DNA from: FEN-1219 sp963728995
GTDB taxonomy: Bacteria > Pseudomonadota > Gammaproteobacteria > Steroidobacterales > Rariloculaceae
Assembly (NCBI GenBank): GCA_963728995.1
Contig: CAVSMD010000004.1
Coordinates: 558,001-622,000, forward strand
Length of the DNA stretch: 64,000 bases
Direction of reading: 5' to 3'
Of the stretch, positions 24,678 through 32,183 are shown one piece after another; position 1 is the stretch's first letter, and each line of letters begins with the position of its first letter. Made by a program: the position numbers and the translations under genes. Below the pieces are notes generated by a model. That model was not told where the DNA came from and did no database searches. It was given only the letters and a program-made list of their open reading frames with translations.

Positions 24678-26852
24678 TCAGCCGCGCGTCGTGAGCCTAA
24701 CCGGGGGCGCGCTCCCCAGGCTTCGGACGAGGCTCGTGAACGCCTGCGGTCGACTGAAGTAGTACCCCTGCCCGAAATCGACATCGAGCTCGCGAAGCTT
24801 TTCGGCCGTCGCGGCGTTCTCGACATGCTCGGCGATCGAGCTGATTCCCAGCGTGCGCGCGGCGCGCGCAATGCCCGAGACGATCGACTCGGCGATGCGA
24901 TCTTCGACGATGCGTCGCACGAATCGACCGTCGATCTTCAGATAGTGCACCGGCAGGCGTTTCAGGTGAGCCAGCGAGCTCAGACCGGAGCCGAAGTCAT
25001 CGAGGGCAATCTTGCAACCCGCGTCACTGAGCTCGCGGATCAACGCCTCGGCAGCCCCGATATGGTTGACTGCAGCCGACTCCTTGAGCTCGAAGCAGAA
25101 GAGCGAGGCGGGCAATCCTGCTTCGGCGAGCTGCTCGATGGCAAAGGCGCCGTACTTTCGTGCTGCCAGCGACTGGGCGGACACGTTGAGGGTAAAACAG
25201 TACGGCGCCTTGGCGATGGTGGCCGCCTGCGGCCGTAAGGTCTCGACCGCGGAGCACAGAGCCCAACGGTCCAGCGCAGGGAGCAGCTCGTAGCGCTCCG
25301 CCGCGTCGAGGAACTTGTCCGGCGCCATGAGCTCCCCGGCCGGGTTGTGCATTCGCACCAGCAACTCGTAGCCGACCGTCTCACCGGATCTCACGCAGAT
25401 CCCGGTGATCGACTGCGCGTCGAGTCGGAAATCGTTGCCGCGAAGAGCGTCCTGGAGCGTCGTAGCGGCCATCACGTGTCGTTCGACGGTTGCGATCATC
25501 GAGCTTGAGGTATCGCTGGCTGCGACGAGACGGCCGCCGCCTTGCTGCTTCGCGCGCTTGCAGGCCAGCTCCGCGACCGCGATGACGTGGGCTACTCGCT
25601 CGTGGCCGCGCTCGACCGCGACGGCGCCCAGGCTGAGCGATACCGGCACCGCCTCAGCGCCGTGCACGTACCCGAGCTGGCTGGTCGCGGCCAAGATGCG
25701 CTTGCCGACCTCGGTCGCCGTTGCGAGATCCGTCTGCGGCAGCAGCAGAACGAAACGATCGGCACCCATTCGCCCCGCAAGGGCAGCGGTACCCGCGACA
25801 CGCCGGATTACATCGCCGACGCGTTGGATGACTTCGTCGCCAGCGTGGAAACCGAAGGTCTCGTTGATCAAATGGAGCTGGTCGATATCCGCATACAGCA
25901 ACACGTGAGATTCCGATCCGCTATCGAGAAGTGACTGCACTCGCCGTTCGAAGATCAGGCGATTGACCAGGCCGGTCAGCGCGTCATATTGGCTGCCGAG
26001 GATCGCGACGGCCTTCCGGCTCACGAACTCGAGGATCCTAATGTCGCCGATCTCGAAGTCTTCGGCCTCGGCGACGCGAAACAGCGCAACCAGACCGATG
26101 ACCCGGCCATGGGTGTCGCGAATCGGGCACGACAGAATTTTGTAGGGTGCGACGCCACCAGCGCCCGCCACGCGGTTCACCACCATCGGGCGGTTGTTGA
26201 GCTGAGCCCATGCGAGCAGGTGCTTGTGCGTCCGATCGAGAATTTGCCCGCCGGGCACCGACTCGTCGAGCGCGCAAGAGACGGTTAGTCCCTTGTCCGG
26301 AATGAGCAACGCGCCAAGCACGCAACCGAGATGCTGCACGCTGTGCCGTAACAGCTGGGTCAGCGCGCCGCTGTCCGGATGTCCGGCTTCGTCCACCGAG
26401 AGCAGCAGATCGAGACTCTCCGCGTCGCTCTGACTGGCGGCGGAGCGCGTATGCTCGAGGTCGAGCCTTTTTTCGAGCGTGTCGAGCACCGGGCGCAGCA
26501 TGCTCAGAACCATCGACGGCGTTTGCCTGAAGTTCTGATTGAGCTCGACGACCATGGACCCGAGCGGCTGTGCCTGACCACCGCGAAGCATCGCGATGAA
26601 GGCCGGCACTCCCGCCGCGGTCGGCTCGATGCTGCCGCGACCGGCCACGGTGTCGGTGCCGTGCAGCCTGTCGAGCAGCTGACGCAAGTCGGGACGTTCG
26701 TAGCCGTCCGAGCACCAGATGAGCTCGCTTCGCGCATCGTACAGCGCGATGCTGCCGGCGCTCGGCAGCAGCATCTTGATCAGCTGCCCATAGGCGGCGT
26801 AGCCCGCCGTGAGGGCGGCGTTCGATTCTTCATTGGCGATGGACTCGGCCAT
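24678..26852 (-). CDS. GAF-GGDEF-EAL signalling protein with degenerate GGDEF
   Basis: A 724-residue cytoplasmic protein: uncharacterised N-terminal region (~1-165), GAF-like domain (~165-295), GGDEF (~300-460) and EAL (~470-715). The GGDEF signature is MGADRF, so cyclase activity is unlikely. The EAL motif reads YELLVRM, yet the catalytic set is kept: Asn in LNVSAQ, Glu in FELKES, two Asp in LDDFGSG, Lys in LKIDGRF, Glu in AEHVEN and Gln in GQGYYF. A phosphodiesterase or a c-di-GMP-binding sensor are both possible. The ATG at 26852 is chosen over the TTG at 26855. Confidence 0.87.
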   Translation of the reverse strand: MAESIANEESNAALTAGYAAYGQLIKMLLPSAGSIALYDARSELIWCSDGYERPDLRQLLDRLHGTDTVAGRGSIEPTAAGVPAFIAMLRGGQAQPLGSMVVELNQNFRQTPSMVLSMLRPVLDTLEKRLDLEHTRSAASQSDAESLDLLLSVDEAGHPDSGALTQLLRHSVQHLGCVLGALLIPDKGLTVSCALDESVPGGQILDRTHKHLLAWAQLNNRPMVVNRVAGAGGVAPYKILSCPIRDTHGRVIGLVALFRVAEAEDFEIGDIRILEFVSRKAVAILGSQYDALTGLVNRLIFERRVQSLLDSGSESHVLLYADIDQLHLINETFGFHAGDEVIQRVGDVIRRVAGTAALAGRMGADRFVLLLPQTDLATATEVGKRILAATSQLGYVHGAEAVPVSLSLGAVAVERGHERVAHVIAVAELACKRAKQQGGGRLVAASDTSSSMIATVERHVMAATTLQDALRGNDFRLDAQSITGICVRSGETVGYELLVRMHNPAGELMAPDKFLDAAERYELLPALDRWALCSAVETLRPQAATIAKAPYCFTLNVSAQSLAARKYGAFAIEQLAEAGLPASLFCFELKESAAVNHIGAAEALIRELSDAGCKIALDDFGSGLSSLAHLKRLPVHYLKIDGRFVRRIVEDRIAESIVSGIARAARTLGISSIAEHVENAATAEKLRELDVDFGQGYYFSRPQAFTSLVRSLGSAPPVRLTTRG

Positions 26853-26887
26853 CAAACAGGCGTCCGGGCGGGCAAGGAGAGCTGTCC

Positions 26888-26905
26888 GCCATCGTCAACG
26901 ATGGC
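26888..26905. terminator. 7-bp hairpin between two minus-strand genes
   Basis: GCCATCG (26888-26894) and CGATGGC (26899-26905) form a perfect stem around a TCAA loop. It lies 58 bases after the stop of the 121-residue gene and 35 bases before the GGDEF-EAL start. There is no U-tract, so it may act as a weak terminator or as mRNA leader structure. Confidence 0.3.
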
Positions 26906-26963
26906 AAGCGCTAAATCCTTGATGGACGTCGCAAATCAGGCTGCGGCCGACCCTGCCGACGCG

Positions 26964-27329
26964 TCAGTTGCGGCTGATGAGGTAGTGGGGCGGCTTTTTG
27001 GGGGCGCTGACGACCTTCAGTGGCTCGGCCCGCTCGAGATTGCTCAGGAGCTCGACGTACAGCTTCACGATCGTGGCGGCATGACCGGCGGCCTCGTCCG
27101 GCGACATCTTCTGGACGCTGGCCCGGACCCGCGACTCGGTCCCGACGGGGGCCACCCGATTCAGCGCCGCGTTCAGATTCCCGAAATCGCGCCGTAACCC
27201 GGCGGGAAACTCGGGCTCCGCGAGGTCGGCGAGGTGGGCGGTATAGGCCTGGGTCAGCCGTAGCTTGATCGGCCCGTCCGCGATCAGAATTTTGAGGGCT
27301 TCGGCAAAGCGCTGCGCGAGTGGCGACAT
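26964..27329 (-). CDS. Conserved hypothetical protein, 121 residues
   Basis: A small helical, soluble protein with no signal peptide or membrane segment; it starts MSPLAQRFAEALKIL and has the conserved-looking stretch EFPAGLRRDFGNLNAALNRV. The ATG at 27329 is chosen; AAGG lies about 8 bases upstream. I recognise no domain. It is preceded by its own promoter-like sequence and lies 106 bases after the sigma-54 activator gene on the same strand. Confidence 0.65.
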   Translation of the reverse strand: MSPLAQRFAEALKILIADGPIKLRLTQAYTAHLADLAEPEFPAGLRRDFGNLNAALNRVAPVGTESRVRASVQKMSPDEAAGHAATIVKLYVELLSNLERAEPLKVVSAPKKPPHYLISRN

Positions 27330-27395
27330 GGGTGGAGCCTTGGTTGTTGTTGTTCGTGGCACCGACCAAGCAGCTGTTTCTGCTCTTGAACATAA

Positions 27396-27425
27396 CGTAT
27401 AGCAGATATCAACAATGACCTGCAA
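27396..27425 (-). promoter_or_regulatory. Candidate sigma-70 promoter for the 121-residue gene
   Basis: On the minus strand, TTGCAG (27425-27420) and TATACG (27401-27396) are separated by 18 bases. The predicted start near 27390 lies about 60 bases before the ATG. It sits directly after the stop of the sigma-54 activator gene. Confidence 0.35.
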
Positions 27426-27435
27426 GCCTTTGACG

Positions 27436-29271
27436 CTAAGCCGGTTGCCGGTGATCGCCGCCCCGCCGGCGAACCCCGACCGTCGGCTTACTGAGCTTCA
27501 GTTTCTTGACACGGTCGGCCAAGGTCGTCGGCTTCACGCCGAGCAGCTTGGCGGCACCGCTCGGGCCCGACACGCGCCACTGCGCAAGCTCGAGCGCCAT
27601 CAAAGTGTTCTTGCGCTCGAGCGCGCGCAGCTCGGCCTCCGTCAGCAGCGGACCGTCGCTCTCTCGCGCCTGCTGCTCGCTCGCGGCCGGCGGATTCAGA
27701 ATGTCGCTCATCGCGAGGTCGAGCCTCAAGACTTTGCCCCGCGAGAGGATCACGGCGCGCTCGATCACGTTCTTCAGCTCGCGGATGTTCCCGGGCCAGT
27801 CGTAGCGCTTCAGCAGCGCGGCCTGCTGTTTCGACAAGGTCAGGGGACGGTGACCGAAGTCCTGGCACGTTCGCTCGAGAAAATGAGTCGCAATCTGCAA
27901 GACATCGTCGCCGCGCTCTCGAAGCGGCGGCACTTCGATCGGAAAGACGCTGAGTCGGTAGAACAAGTCTTCGCGGAATTTGCCCTGCGCGACCGCCTGC
28001 TCCAGATCGCGGTTGGTCGCTGCGATAACGCGAACGTCGACGGAGTGTGTCTGGTCGTCGCCAACGCGCTCGTACTCGCTCTCCTGCAGCACGCGCAGCA
28101 GCTTGCTCTGCAGGTCGAGCGGAATCTCTCCGACTTCGTCGAGGAAAATCGTGCCCCCGTCGGCCAGCTCGAACCGCCCGACGCGATCGCGATGGGCGCC
28201 GGTAAAGGCGCCTTTGACGTGACCGAAGAATTCACTCTCGAACAACTCGTGCGGAATCGATGCGCAGTTGACCTTGACGAGCGGCCCCTGGCTACGCGGA
28301 CTGCGGGCATGGATCGCGTGAGCGACGAGTTCCTTACCGACTCCCGACTCGCCCTCGATCAGCACGCTGGCCGATGTCTGTGCGACGGCTTCGATCCGGG
28401 CCAACATTTTTTGTAGCGTGGGGCTCTCGCCGATGATACGGCCGTAGTTCATCGATACCTGCACTTCTTCGCGCAAATAGTCGCGCTCGCGCTCGAGCTC
28501 CGAGCGCAGGCGCGCGTTCTCCTCGAACGCCGCCCGCAGCTGGCGCTCCGCACGGTTGCGTTCCGTGACATCGGTCGAGGCAACCAGCAACGCGACGACT
28601 TCACCGCTAGCGTCTCGCTCGGCCCGGGCCGAGACGACGACTTCGAGGACCTCGCCGCCCTTGGCAACGTACGATCGAGGCTCGCCCTCGAGCTCACCAT
28701 GGGCGATCACGTCTTCGAGCCGGCCACCGCCGAGCGTTCTCTGTGTCTCCCTGCCCATGAACTCCGTGATCATGCGTCCGAGAACTTCCTCGCGCCGATA
28801 GCCGAGCCTCTGCAGCCAGCGGTCGCTGACGTGAGTGATGCGCCCCTTGTTGTCCACCGTGTGCAGCAGGGCGGGCGTCGAGCGATACAGGGCCCGGTAA
28901 TGTTGCTCGAGCCGCGCTTGTTGACCGAGCTCGGTATACACGATGACCGTTCGTATGTAGTCGCCCTCGTCGCTGCGCTCGACGATGGACGTCGCGAGAC
29001 AATCCACTCGCTCGCCGCCTCGTGTGACGAGATCGACGGGCACGCCCTCGAGGCGTCCCGTGCGACGCAGCACGGGTAAGTATTCGTCGGCGATCCGTTG
29101 CGCGACTTCCTTCGTGGCCAGGTCTTGCGGTCGCATGTTCGCGATCTCGTCGCGGCCGTAGCCGAAGCGCTTCAACCAGGCGTCGCTGGCATCAACGAAA
29201 AACCCCTCCTCGTTCAGGATCGCCAGCAAGGCGGGGCTGCGGCGAAACAGCCATTGGTAGGTATTGGGCAT
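27436..29271 (-). CDS. Sigma-54-dependent transcriptional activator, PAS-PAS-AAA+-HTH
   Basis: A 611-residue bacterial enhancer-binding protein. Two PAS domains (~1-120 and ~125-240) precede a short coiled coil. The AAA+ domain (~275-505) has Walker A GESGVGKE, the sigma-54 contact loop GAFTGA, Walker B GGTIFLDEVGE and the arginine-finger region ATNRDLEQAV...FREDLFYRL (in part). WPGNIRELKN leads to a C-terminal Fis-type helix-turn-helix (~560-595; GAAKLLGVKPTTLADRVKKL). With PAS input and no receiver domain, it probably senses a small molecule or redox state. It is divergent from a small exported protein with a clear -24/-12 promoter, and dyads next to its own start suggest autoregulation. 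Confidence 0.93.
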   Translation of the reverse strand: MPNTYQWLFRRSPALLAILNEEGFFVDASDAWLKRFGYGRDEIANMRPQDLATKEVAQRIADEYLPVLRRTGRLEGVPVDLVTRGGERVDCLATSIVERSDEGDYIRTVIVYTELGQQARLEQHYRALYRSTPALLHTVDNKGRITHVSDRWLQRLGYRREEVLGRMITEFMGRETQRTLGGGRLEDVIAHGELEGEPRSYVAKGGEVLEVVVSARAERDASGEVVALLVASTDVTERNRAERQLRAAFEENARLRSELERERDYLREEVQVSMNYGRIIGESPTLQKMLARIEAVAQTSASVLIEGESGVGKELVAHAIHARSPRSQGPLVKVNCASIPHELFESEFFGHVKGAFTGAHRDRVGRFELADGGTIFLDEVGEIPLDLQSKLLRVLQESEYERVGDDQTHSVDVRVIAATNRDLEQAVAQGKFREDLFYRLSVFPIEVPPLRERGDDVLQIATHFLERTCQDFGHRPLTLSKQQAALLKRYDWPGNIRELKNVIERAVILSRGKVLRLDLAMSDILNPPAASEQQARESDGPLLTEAELRALERKNTLMALELAQWRVSGPSGAAKLLGVKPTTLADRVKKLKLSKPTVGVRRRGGDHRQPA

Positions 29272-29280
29272 TTCCGAATG

Positions 29281-29296
29281 ATACGGATTTCCGTAT
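29281..29296. promoter_or_regulatory. Dyad 1: candidate activator-binding site (UAS)
   Basis: ATACGGATTTCCGTAT is a perfect 7-2-7 inverted repeat, 9 bases upstream of the activator ATG and about 117 bases upstream of the predicted sigma-54 start site at ~29405. Its centre is 40 bp from that of dyad 2, close to four helical turns. Confidence 0.65.
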
Positions 29297-29312
29297 CGCG
29301 CCTCAACGAGAA

Positions 29313-29334
29313 TCCGTATGTCACGGAAATCCGT
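29313..29334. promoter_or_regulatory. Dyad 2: candidate activator-binding site (UAS)
   Basis: ACGGAAATCCGT (29323-29334) is a perfect 5-2-5 inverted repeat sharing the ACGGA/TCCGT half-sites of dyad 1. A further half-site TCCGTAT (29313-29319) precedes it. It is centred about 77 bases upstream of the predicted sigma-54 start, in the usual range for enhancer-binding proteins. Confidence 0.65.
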
Positions 29335-29349
29335 TAGTCTGAATTAGCG

Positions 29350-29362
29350 TAAGCGGTTGATT
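29350..29362. promoter_or_regulatory. IHF-binding site, full consensus match
   Basis: TAAGCGGTTGATT matches YAANNNNTTGATW, the reverse complement of the IHF consensus WATCAANNNNTTR, at every fixed position. It lies between dyad 2 and the -24/-12 promoter, where IHF bends DNA to bring an activator to sigma-54 RNA polymerase. Confidence 0.6.
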
Positions 29363-29378
29363 TTATTGGACTCTAAGT

Positions 29379-29394
29379 TGGCACGTTCTCTGCA
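29379..29394 (+). promoter_or_regulatory. Sigma-54 (-24/-12) promoter
   Basis: TGGCACGTTCTCTGCA compares with the consensus TGGCACG-N4-TTGCA and differs at one position. The invariant GG (29380-29381) and GC (29392-29393) are separated by exactly 10 bases. The predicted start is near 29405, 58 bases before the small exported protein. Confidence 0.8.
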
Positions 29395-29462
29395 ATAGCG
29401 ATTCCAGAAGATCTCAGGATGAGATCGATGATGACCGAACCGTGGGTCAAAGGAACTGAAGT

Positions 29463-29729
29463 ATGGTGGCACGCAACTGGTTTATCGCGGCCGTTTTGGC
29501 GGTCGGGCCATTCAGCATGGTGGCGGCAGCCGCTGCGGAGTCCGCACCGGTTGCGAAGGCGCCGGCGGGCGTGGATGTCGCGCTGGATAGACAAGCGCTT
29601 CGCAGCGAGATCGATGGCTACATTCGCGAGCTGAACGAGCAGATGCGCGCCGCGCTGGCCGAGGAGCTGCGCCGCACTTTGCCGGCGAAGATCGAGCTCG
29701 CCAGCAACGAGCTGCGTAGTCGAGGCTAG
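29463..29729 (+). CDS. Small exported protein, sigma-54-regulated
   Basis: An 88-residue protein with a Sec signal peptide (~1-25, FIAAVLAVGPFSMVAAAAA) and a mature part of about 62 residues. After a short Pro/Ala linker, residues ~42-85 form one amphipathic helix rich in Glu, Arg and Leu (IDGYIRELNEQMRAALAEEL). No cysteines, lipobox or known domain. A good Shine-Dalgarno AAAGGA (29449-29454) stands 8 bases before the ATG. It is the only gene between the -24/-12 promoter and the structured terminator, so it appears to be the main target of the divergent activator. Function unknown; a periplasmic chaperone-like or stress peptide is conceivable but unproven. Confidence 0.75.
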   Translation: MVARNWFIAAVLAVGPFSMVAAAAAESAPVAKAPAGVDVALDRQALRSEIDGYIRELNEQMRAALAEELRRTLPAKIELASNELRSRG

Positions 29730-29741
29730 AGGTAAGAAAAC

Positions 29742-29777
29742 GCGGCGCCGTCACTACTCCCCCCGTGATGGCGCCGC
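29742..29777 (+). terminator. Strong 13-bp hairpin after the small exported protein gene
   Basis: GCGGCGCCGTCAC (29742-29754) pairs with GTGATGGCGCCGC (29765-29777), with one G-T wobble, around a 10-base C-rich loop. It begins 12 bases after the stop codon. There is no U-tract, so it may protect the mRNA 3' end or pause transcription rather than terminate. Confidence 0.5.
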
Positions 29778-29801
29778 CGGCCGAATCGGACGGCCTTGCT
29801 A

Positions 29802-29883
29802 AGGGACCGGGCATCCGATAGCGAACCAGGATAGGCTTCGCAACGAAGAATATGGATGTTCGCAGCCCGGTCCCTACTTTTTT
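29802..29883 (+). ncRNA. Three-stem structured 3' RNA ending in a U-tract (terminator or small RNA)
   Basis: An outer 11-bp perfect stem pairs 29802-29812 with 29865-29875 (GGGACCGGGC/GCCCGGTCCC plus A-T). A middle 6-bp stem pairs GCGAAC (29821-29826) with GTTCGC (29858-29863). An inner hairpin CTTCG-CAA-CGAAG spans 29836-29848. Six Ts at 29878-29883 follow, as in intrinsic termination of plus-strand transcription. Unpaired parts contain AGGA and GGA. At about 80 bases it is far larger than a plain terminator, so it could be a 3'-UTR-derived small RNA of the sigma-54 transcript. It also separates this unit from the convergent hydrolase gene. Confidence 0.55.
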
Positions 29884-29889
29884 GCTGCG

Positions 29890-30798
29890 CTAGCGTGCCG
29901 GAATCGGCACCTTCAGATTTCGCGCGAAGAACTCGAGCGTCTTCGTCCACGATTCGCTGGCGGCGCGTTCGCTGTAACTCCCGCCGTTTGGATTCGCAAA
30001 CTCATGGCCTTCGCCGACCATGATCAGCACCTCCGCGTTCTTGCCGAGCTCTTTCAGTGTGCTCCGGAAGGCCTGCACGTCGCGGGCTGGAATGCTCTTG
30101 TCTTCGGAACCGAAGAACGCCAGCATCGGCAGCGCGAGCTTCGCGAGCTGCCCGCGATCGTTGATGATCTGACCGTAGTACATGACCATCGCGTCGAGCG
30201 TGTCCGGGTATAGCAGCGCGGCCTGCAGCGACCAGCCCCCCCCGAGGTCCCAGCCGATGCAGCCGATGCGCGGTGCCAACGCGTATTTCTCGAGGTAGCC
30301 ATAAGCCTCGCTAAGATTCCGTTTCGTGCCATCTGAATCGTCGAGCACTTCGGTCATCAGTTGCTGCGCTTTGTCCGGTGTGGCGGCGATCGCACCGCCG
30401 TACAGATCCACGGCCAGCGCGACGTAGCCCTGCGCCGCCAGGCGCCGCGTGACCGCCCTGATGTCGTCGTTCAGCCCCCAGCGCTCGTGGATGACGATGA
30501 TGCCGGGGAGCGGCTCCGCCGCATCCTGCGGCATCGCCAGGAATCCGACGAGGTTACTCTTGCGGCCTTCCCCATAGGCGACATCCTGCTCGAGGAGTGC
30601 GACCGTCGGCGCCTCCGTGGGCGCGGGCCGCAGCTCGGCGGGCGCGGCTACGGGCGTCGGTGCGACCGGCGGGATCGACGCTGGCGACGCGCCGGTCGAG
30701 CTTGCCGCCGATTTATCCCCGGACTGGCATGCGACCAACAGCGCGGCGAGCAATACCAGCATCGCAGGCCCGACGGGCAAATTCAGCCTAGTCTTCAT
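29890..30798 (-). CDS. Dienelactone hydrolase-family lipoprotein with Asp at the nucleophile position
   Basis: A 302-residue lipoprotein: signal ending in lipobox LVAC (Cys24), a Pro/Ala-rich linker (~30-66) and an alpha/beta-hydrolase of the dienelactone hydrolase family (~70-300). HERWG (~104-108), SEDKSIP (Asp233) and EGHEF (His265) match the family. The nucleophile elbow reads GWDLGGGWSL with Asp184, where the family normally has Cys (GWCFGGG). The substrate is therefore uncertain. The ATG at 30798 is chosen because it gives a proper lipoprotein signal; a longer frame reaches 30834. It is 45 bases downstream of pyrC. Confidence 0.85.
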   Translation of the reverse strand: MKTRLNLPVGPAMLVLLAALLVACQSGDKSAASSTGASPASIPPVAPTPVAAPAELRPAPTEAPTVALLEQDVAYGEGRKSNLVGFLAMPQDAAEPLPGIIVIHERWGLNDDIRAVTRRLAAQGYVALAVDLYGGAIAATPDKAQQLMTEVLDDSDGTKRNLSEAYGYLEKYALAPRIGCIGWDLGGGWSLQAALLYPDTLDAMVMYYGQIINDRGQLAKLALPMLAFFGSEDKSIPARDVQAFRSTLKELGKNAEVLIMVGEGHEFANPNGGSYSERAASESWTKTLEFFARNLKVPIPAR

Positions 30799-30843
30799 AG
30801 CTGAAACTCCAGCAGACGCCCTTACCCTCAACAAGGTAGCGCG

Positions 30844-32181
30844 TCACGCGCGAGCGCGAAACTCGAGGGCCTTGCCGACGCGAGCGCCGCTGGGCGCGCC
30901 ATCGCGATACACCGCAGCCCCATTCAAGACCGTGAGGAATACGCTGGAGCGGAACGTCGTACCTTCGAACGGTGACCAGCCACACTTGTATCGCACCTGC
31001 GCGGCATCGACGACAGTCGGAATCGCAAGGTCCACGGCGACGAGATCGGCGTAGCCGCCTTCGCGGATGAACCCGCGGTCGACGATGCCGAAGAGCACGG
31101 CCGGATTGTGGGCCGCTTTCTCTGCGATCTTCGGCAAGCTGAATAAACCCTGTTGATGCTGCTCGAGCAACATCAGCAGCGAATGCTGAACGAGCGGCAG
31201 GCCGGCTGGGGCTTCGAAGTAGCCGTGCGCCTTCTCCGCAAGGGTGTGTGGCGCGTGGTCCGTGGCGATGACATCGATCCGGTCCTCGAGCACCGCTTGC
31301 TGCAATGCGGCGCGATCGGCAGCCGTCTTGATCGCGGGATTGCACTTTATCCGCGTGCCGAGCGTGGCGTAACTCGATTCCTCGAACCACAGGTGGTGGA
31401 CACACGCCTCGGCCGTGATCCGTTTGTCGGCGATCGGCCCCGGCTCGAACAGCGCCAGCTCGCGCGCCGTGCTCAAATGCAGAACGTGCAATCTCGTGCC
31501 GTACCGCTTGGCGAGGCTCACCGCGAAGGAGGACGACCGATAACACGCTTCCGCCGAGCGAATCAGAGGATGCGCTTCCATGGGCACGGCGTCCCCGTAG
31601 CGCTCCCGGTAGCGTTTTTCGTTCTCCCGGATCAACGGCGAGTACTCGCAGTGCGTGGCAATCGGCAATCGCACGGCCGCGAAGATACCTTCGAGCGTCG
31701 CGGGATCGTCGACGAGCATGTTGCCCGTGGACGCGCCCATGAACACCTTGACGCCGCAAGCCTCGTCGGGACCCACGCGCTTCAGCTCCTCGAGGTTCGA
31801 GTTCGTGGCACCGAGATAGAAACCGCAGTTCACGTGACAGGTCTCGGCACCGATACGGCGTTTCTCGGCCAGCGCCACACGATCGGTGGTCGGCGGCTGA
31901 GTGTTCGGCATGTCGAGAAAGCTCGTGACCCCACCGCAGAGCGCCGCCAGAGACTCGGTCGCGAGCGTCGCCTTGTGCGTCAGGCCGGGCTCGCGACAGT
32001 GAACCTGATCGTCGATCAGGCCCGGCAGCAAATAGCGGCCGGCAAGATCGATCACGGTGGCCCCGGCCGGCAGCGGCCCGGAGCCGACGCGCTCTATGCG
32101 CTCACCCCGAACCAGCACGTCCCCTGCAACGACGCGCCCCTCGTTCACGATTTGGGCATTGACCAAAGCTAGAGCAGTCAT
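30844..32181 (-). CDS. pyrC: Dihydroorotase
   Basis: A 445-residue amidohydrolase of pyrimidine biosynthesis (carbamoyl-aspartate to dihydroorotate). PGLIDDQVHCREPG contains Gln59 and His61 in place of the usual HxH pair; this DDQVHxREPG version is known from a subgroup of dihydroorotases. The carboxylated lysine is Lys144 (GVKVFMGAS). Metal and catalytic residues are in ATHCE, HVLHLST and ATDHAPH. Upstream, 2 bases before its start, ends the prolyl aminopeptidase gene. Aspartate carbamoyltransferase, the preceding pathway step, is encoded 12 kb away. Confidence 0.92.
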   Translation of the reverse strand: MTALALVNAQIVNEGRVVAGDVLVRGERIERVGSGPLPAGATVIDLAGRYLLPGLIDDQVHCREPGLTHKATLATESLAALCGGVTSFLDMPNTQPPTTDRVALAEKRRIGAETCHVNCGFYLGATNSNLEELKRVGPDEACGVKVFMGASTGNMLVDDPATLEGIFAAVRLPIATHCEYSPLIRENEKRYRERYGDAVPMEAHPLIRSAEACYRSSSFAVSLAKRYGTRLHVLHLSTARELALFEPGPIADKRITAEACVHHLWFEESSYATLGTRIKCNPAIKTAADRAALQQAVLEDRIDVIATDHAPHTLAEKAHGYFEAPAGLPLVQHSLLMLLEQHQQGLFSLPKIAEKAAHNPAVLFGIVDRGFIREGGYADLVAVDLAIPTVVDAAQVRYKCGWSPFEGTTFRSSVFLTVLNGAAVYRDGAPSGARVGKALEFRARA

Positions 32182-32183
32182 TC

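Noticed and set aside
27420..27425. Longer start for the 121-residue protein at 27425
   Set aside because: It would place the promoter-like element and a TTG-rich low-complexity stretch inside the coding region, and residues before MSPLAQRF show no conserved character.
30844..32181. Loss of the first histidine of the HxH motif in dihydroorotase
   Set aside because: The DDQVHxREPG form is a known variant in a subgroup of dihydroorotases; the other ligands and Lys144 are intact, so this is not a broken gene.
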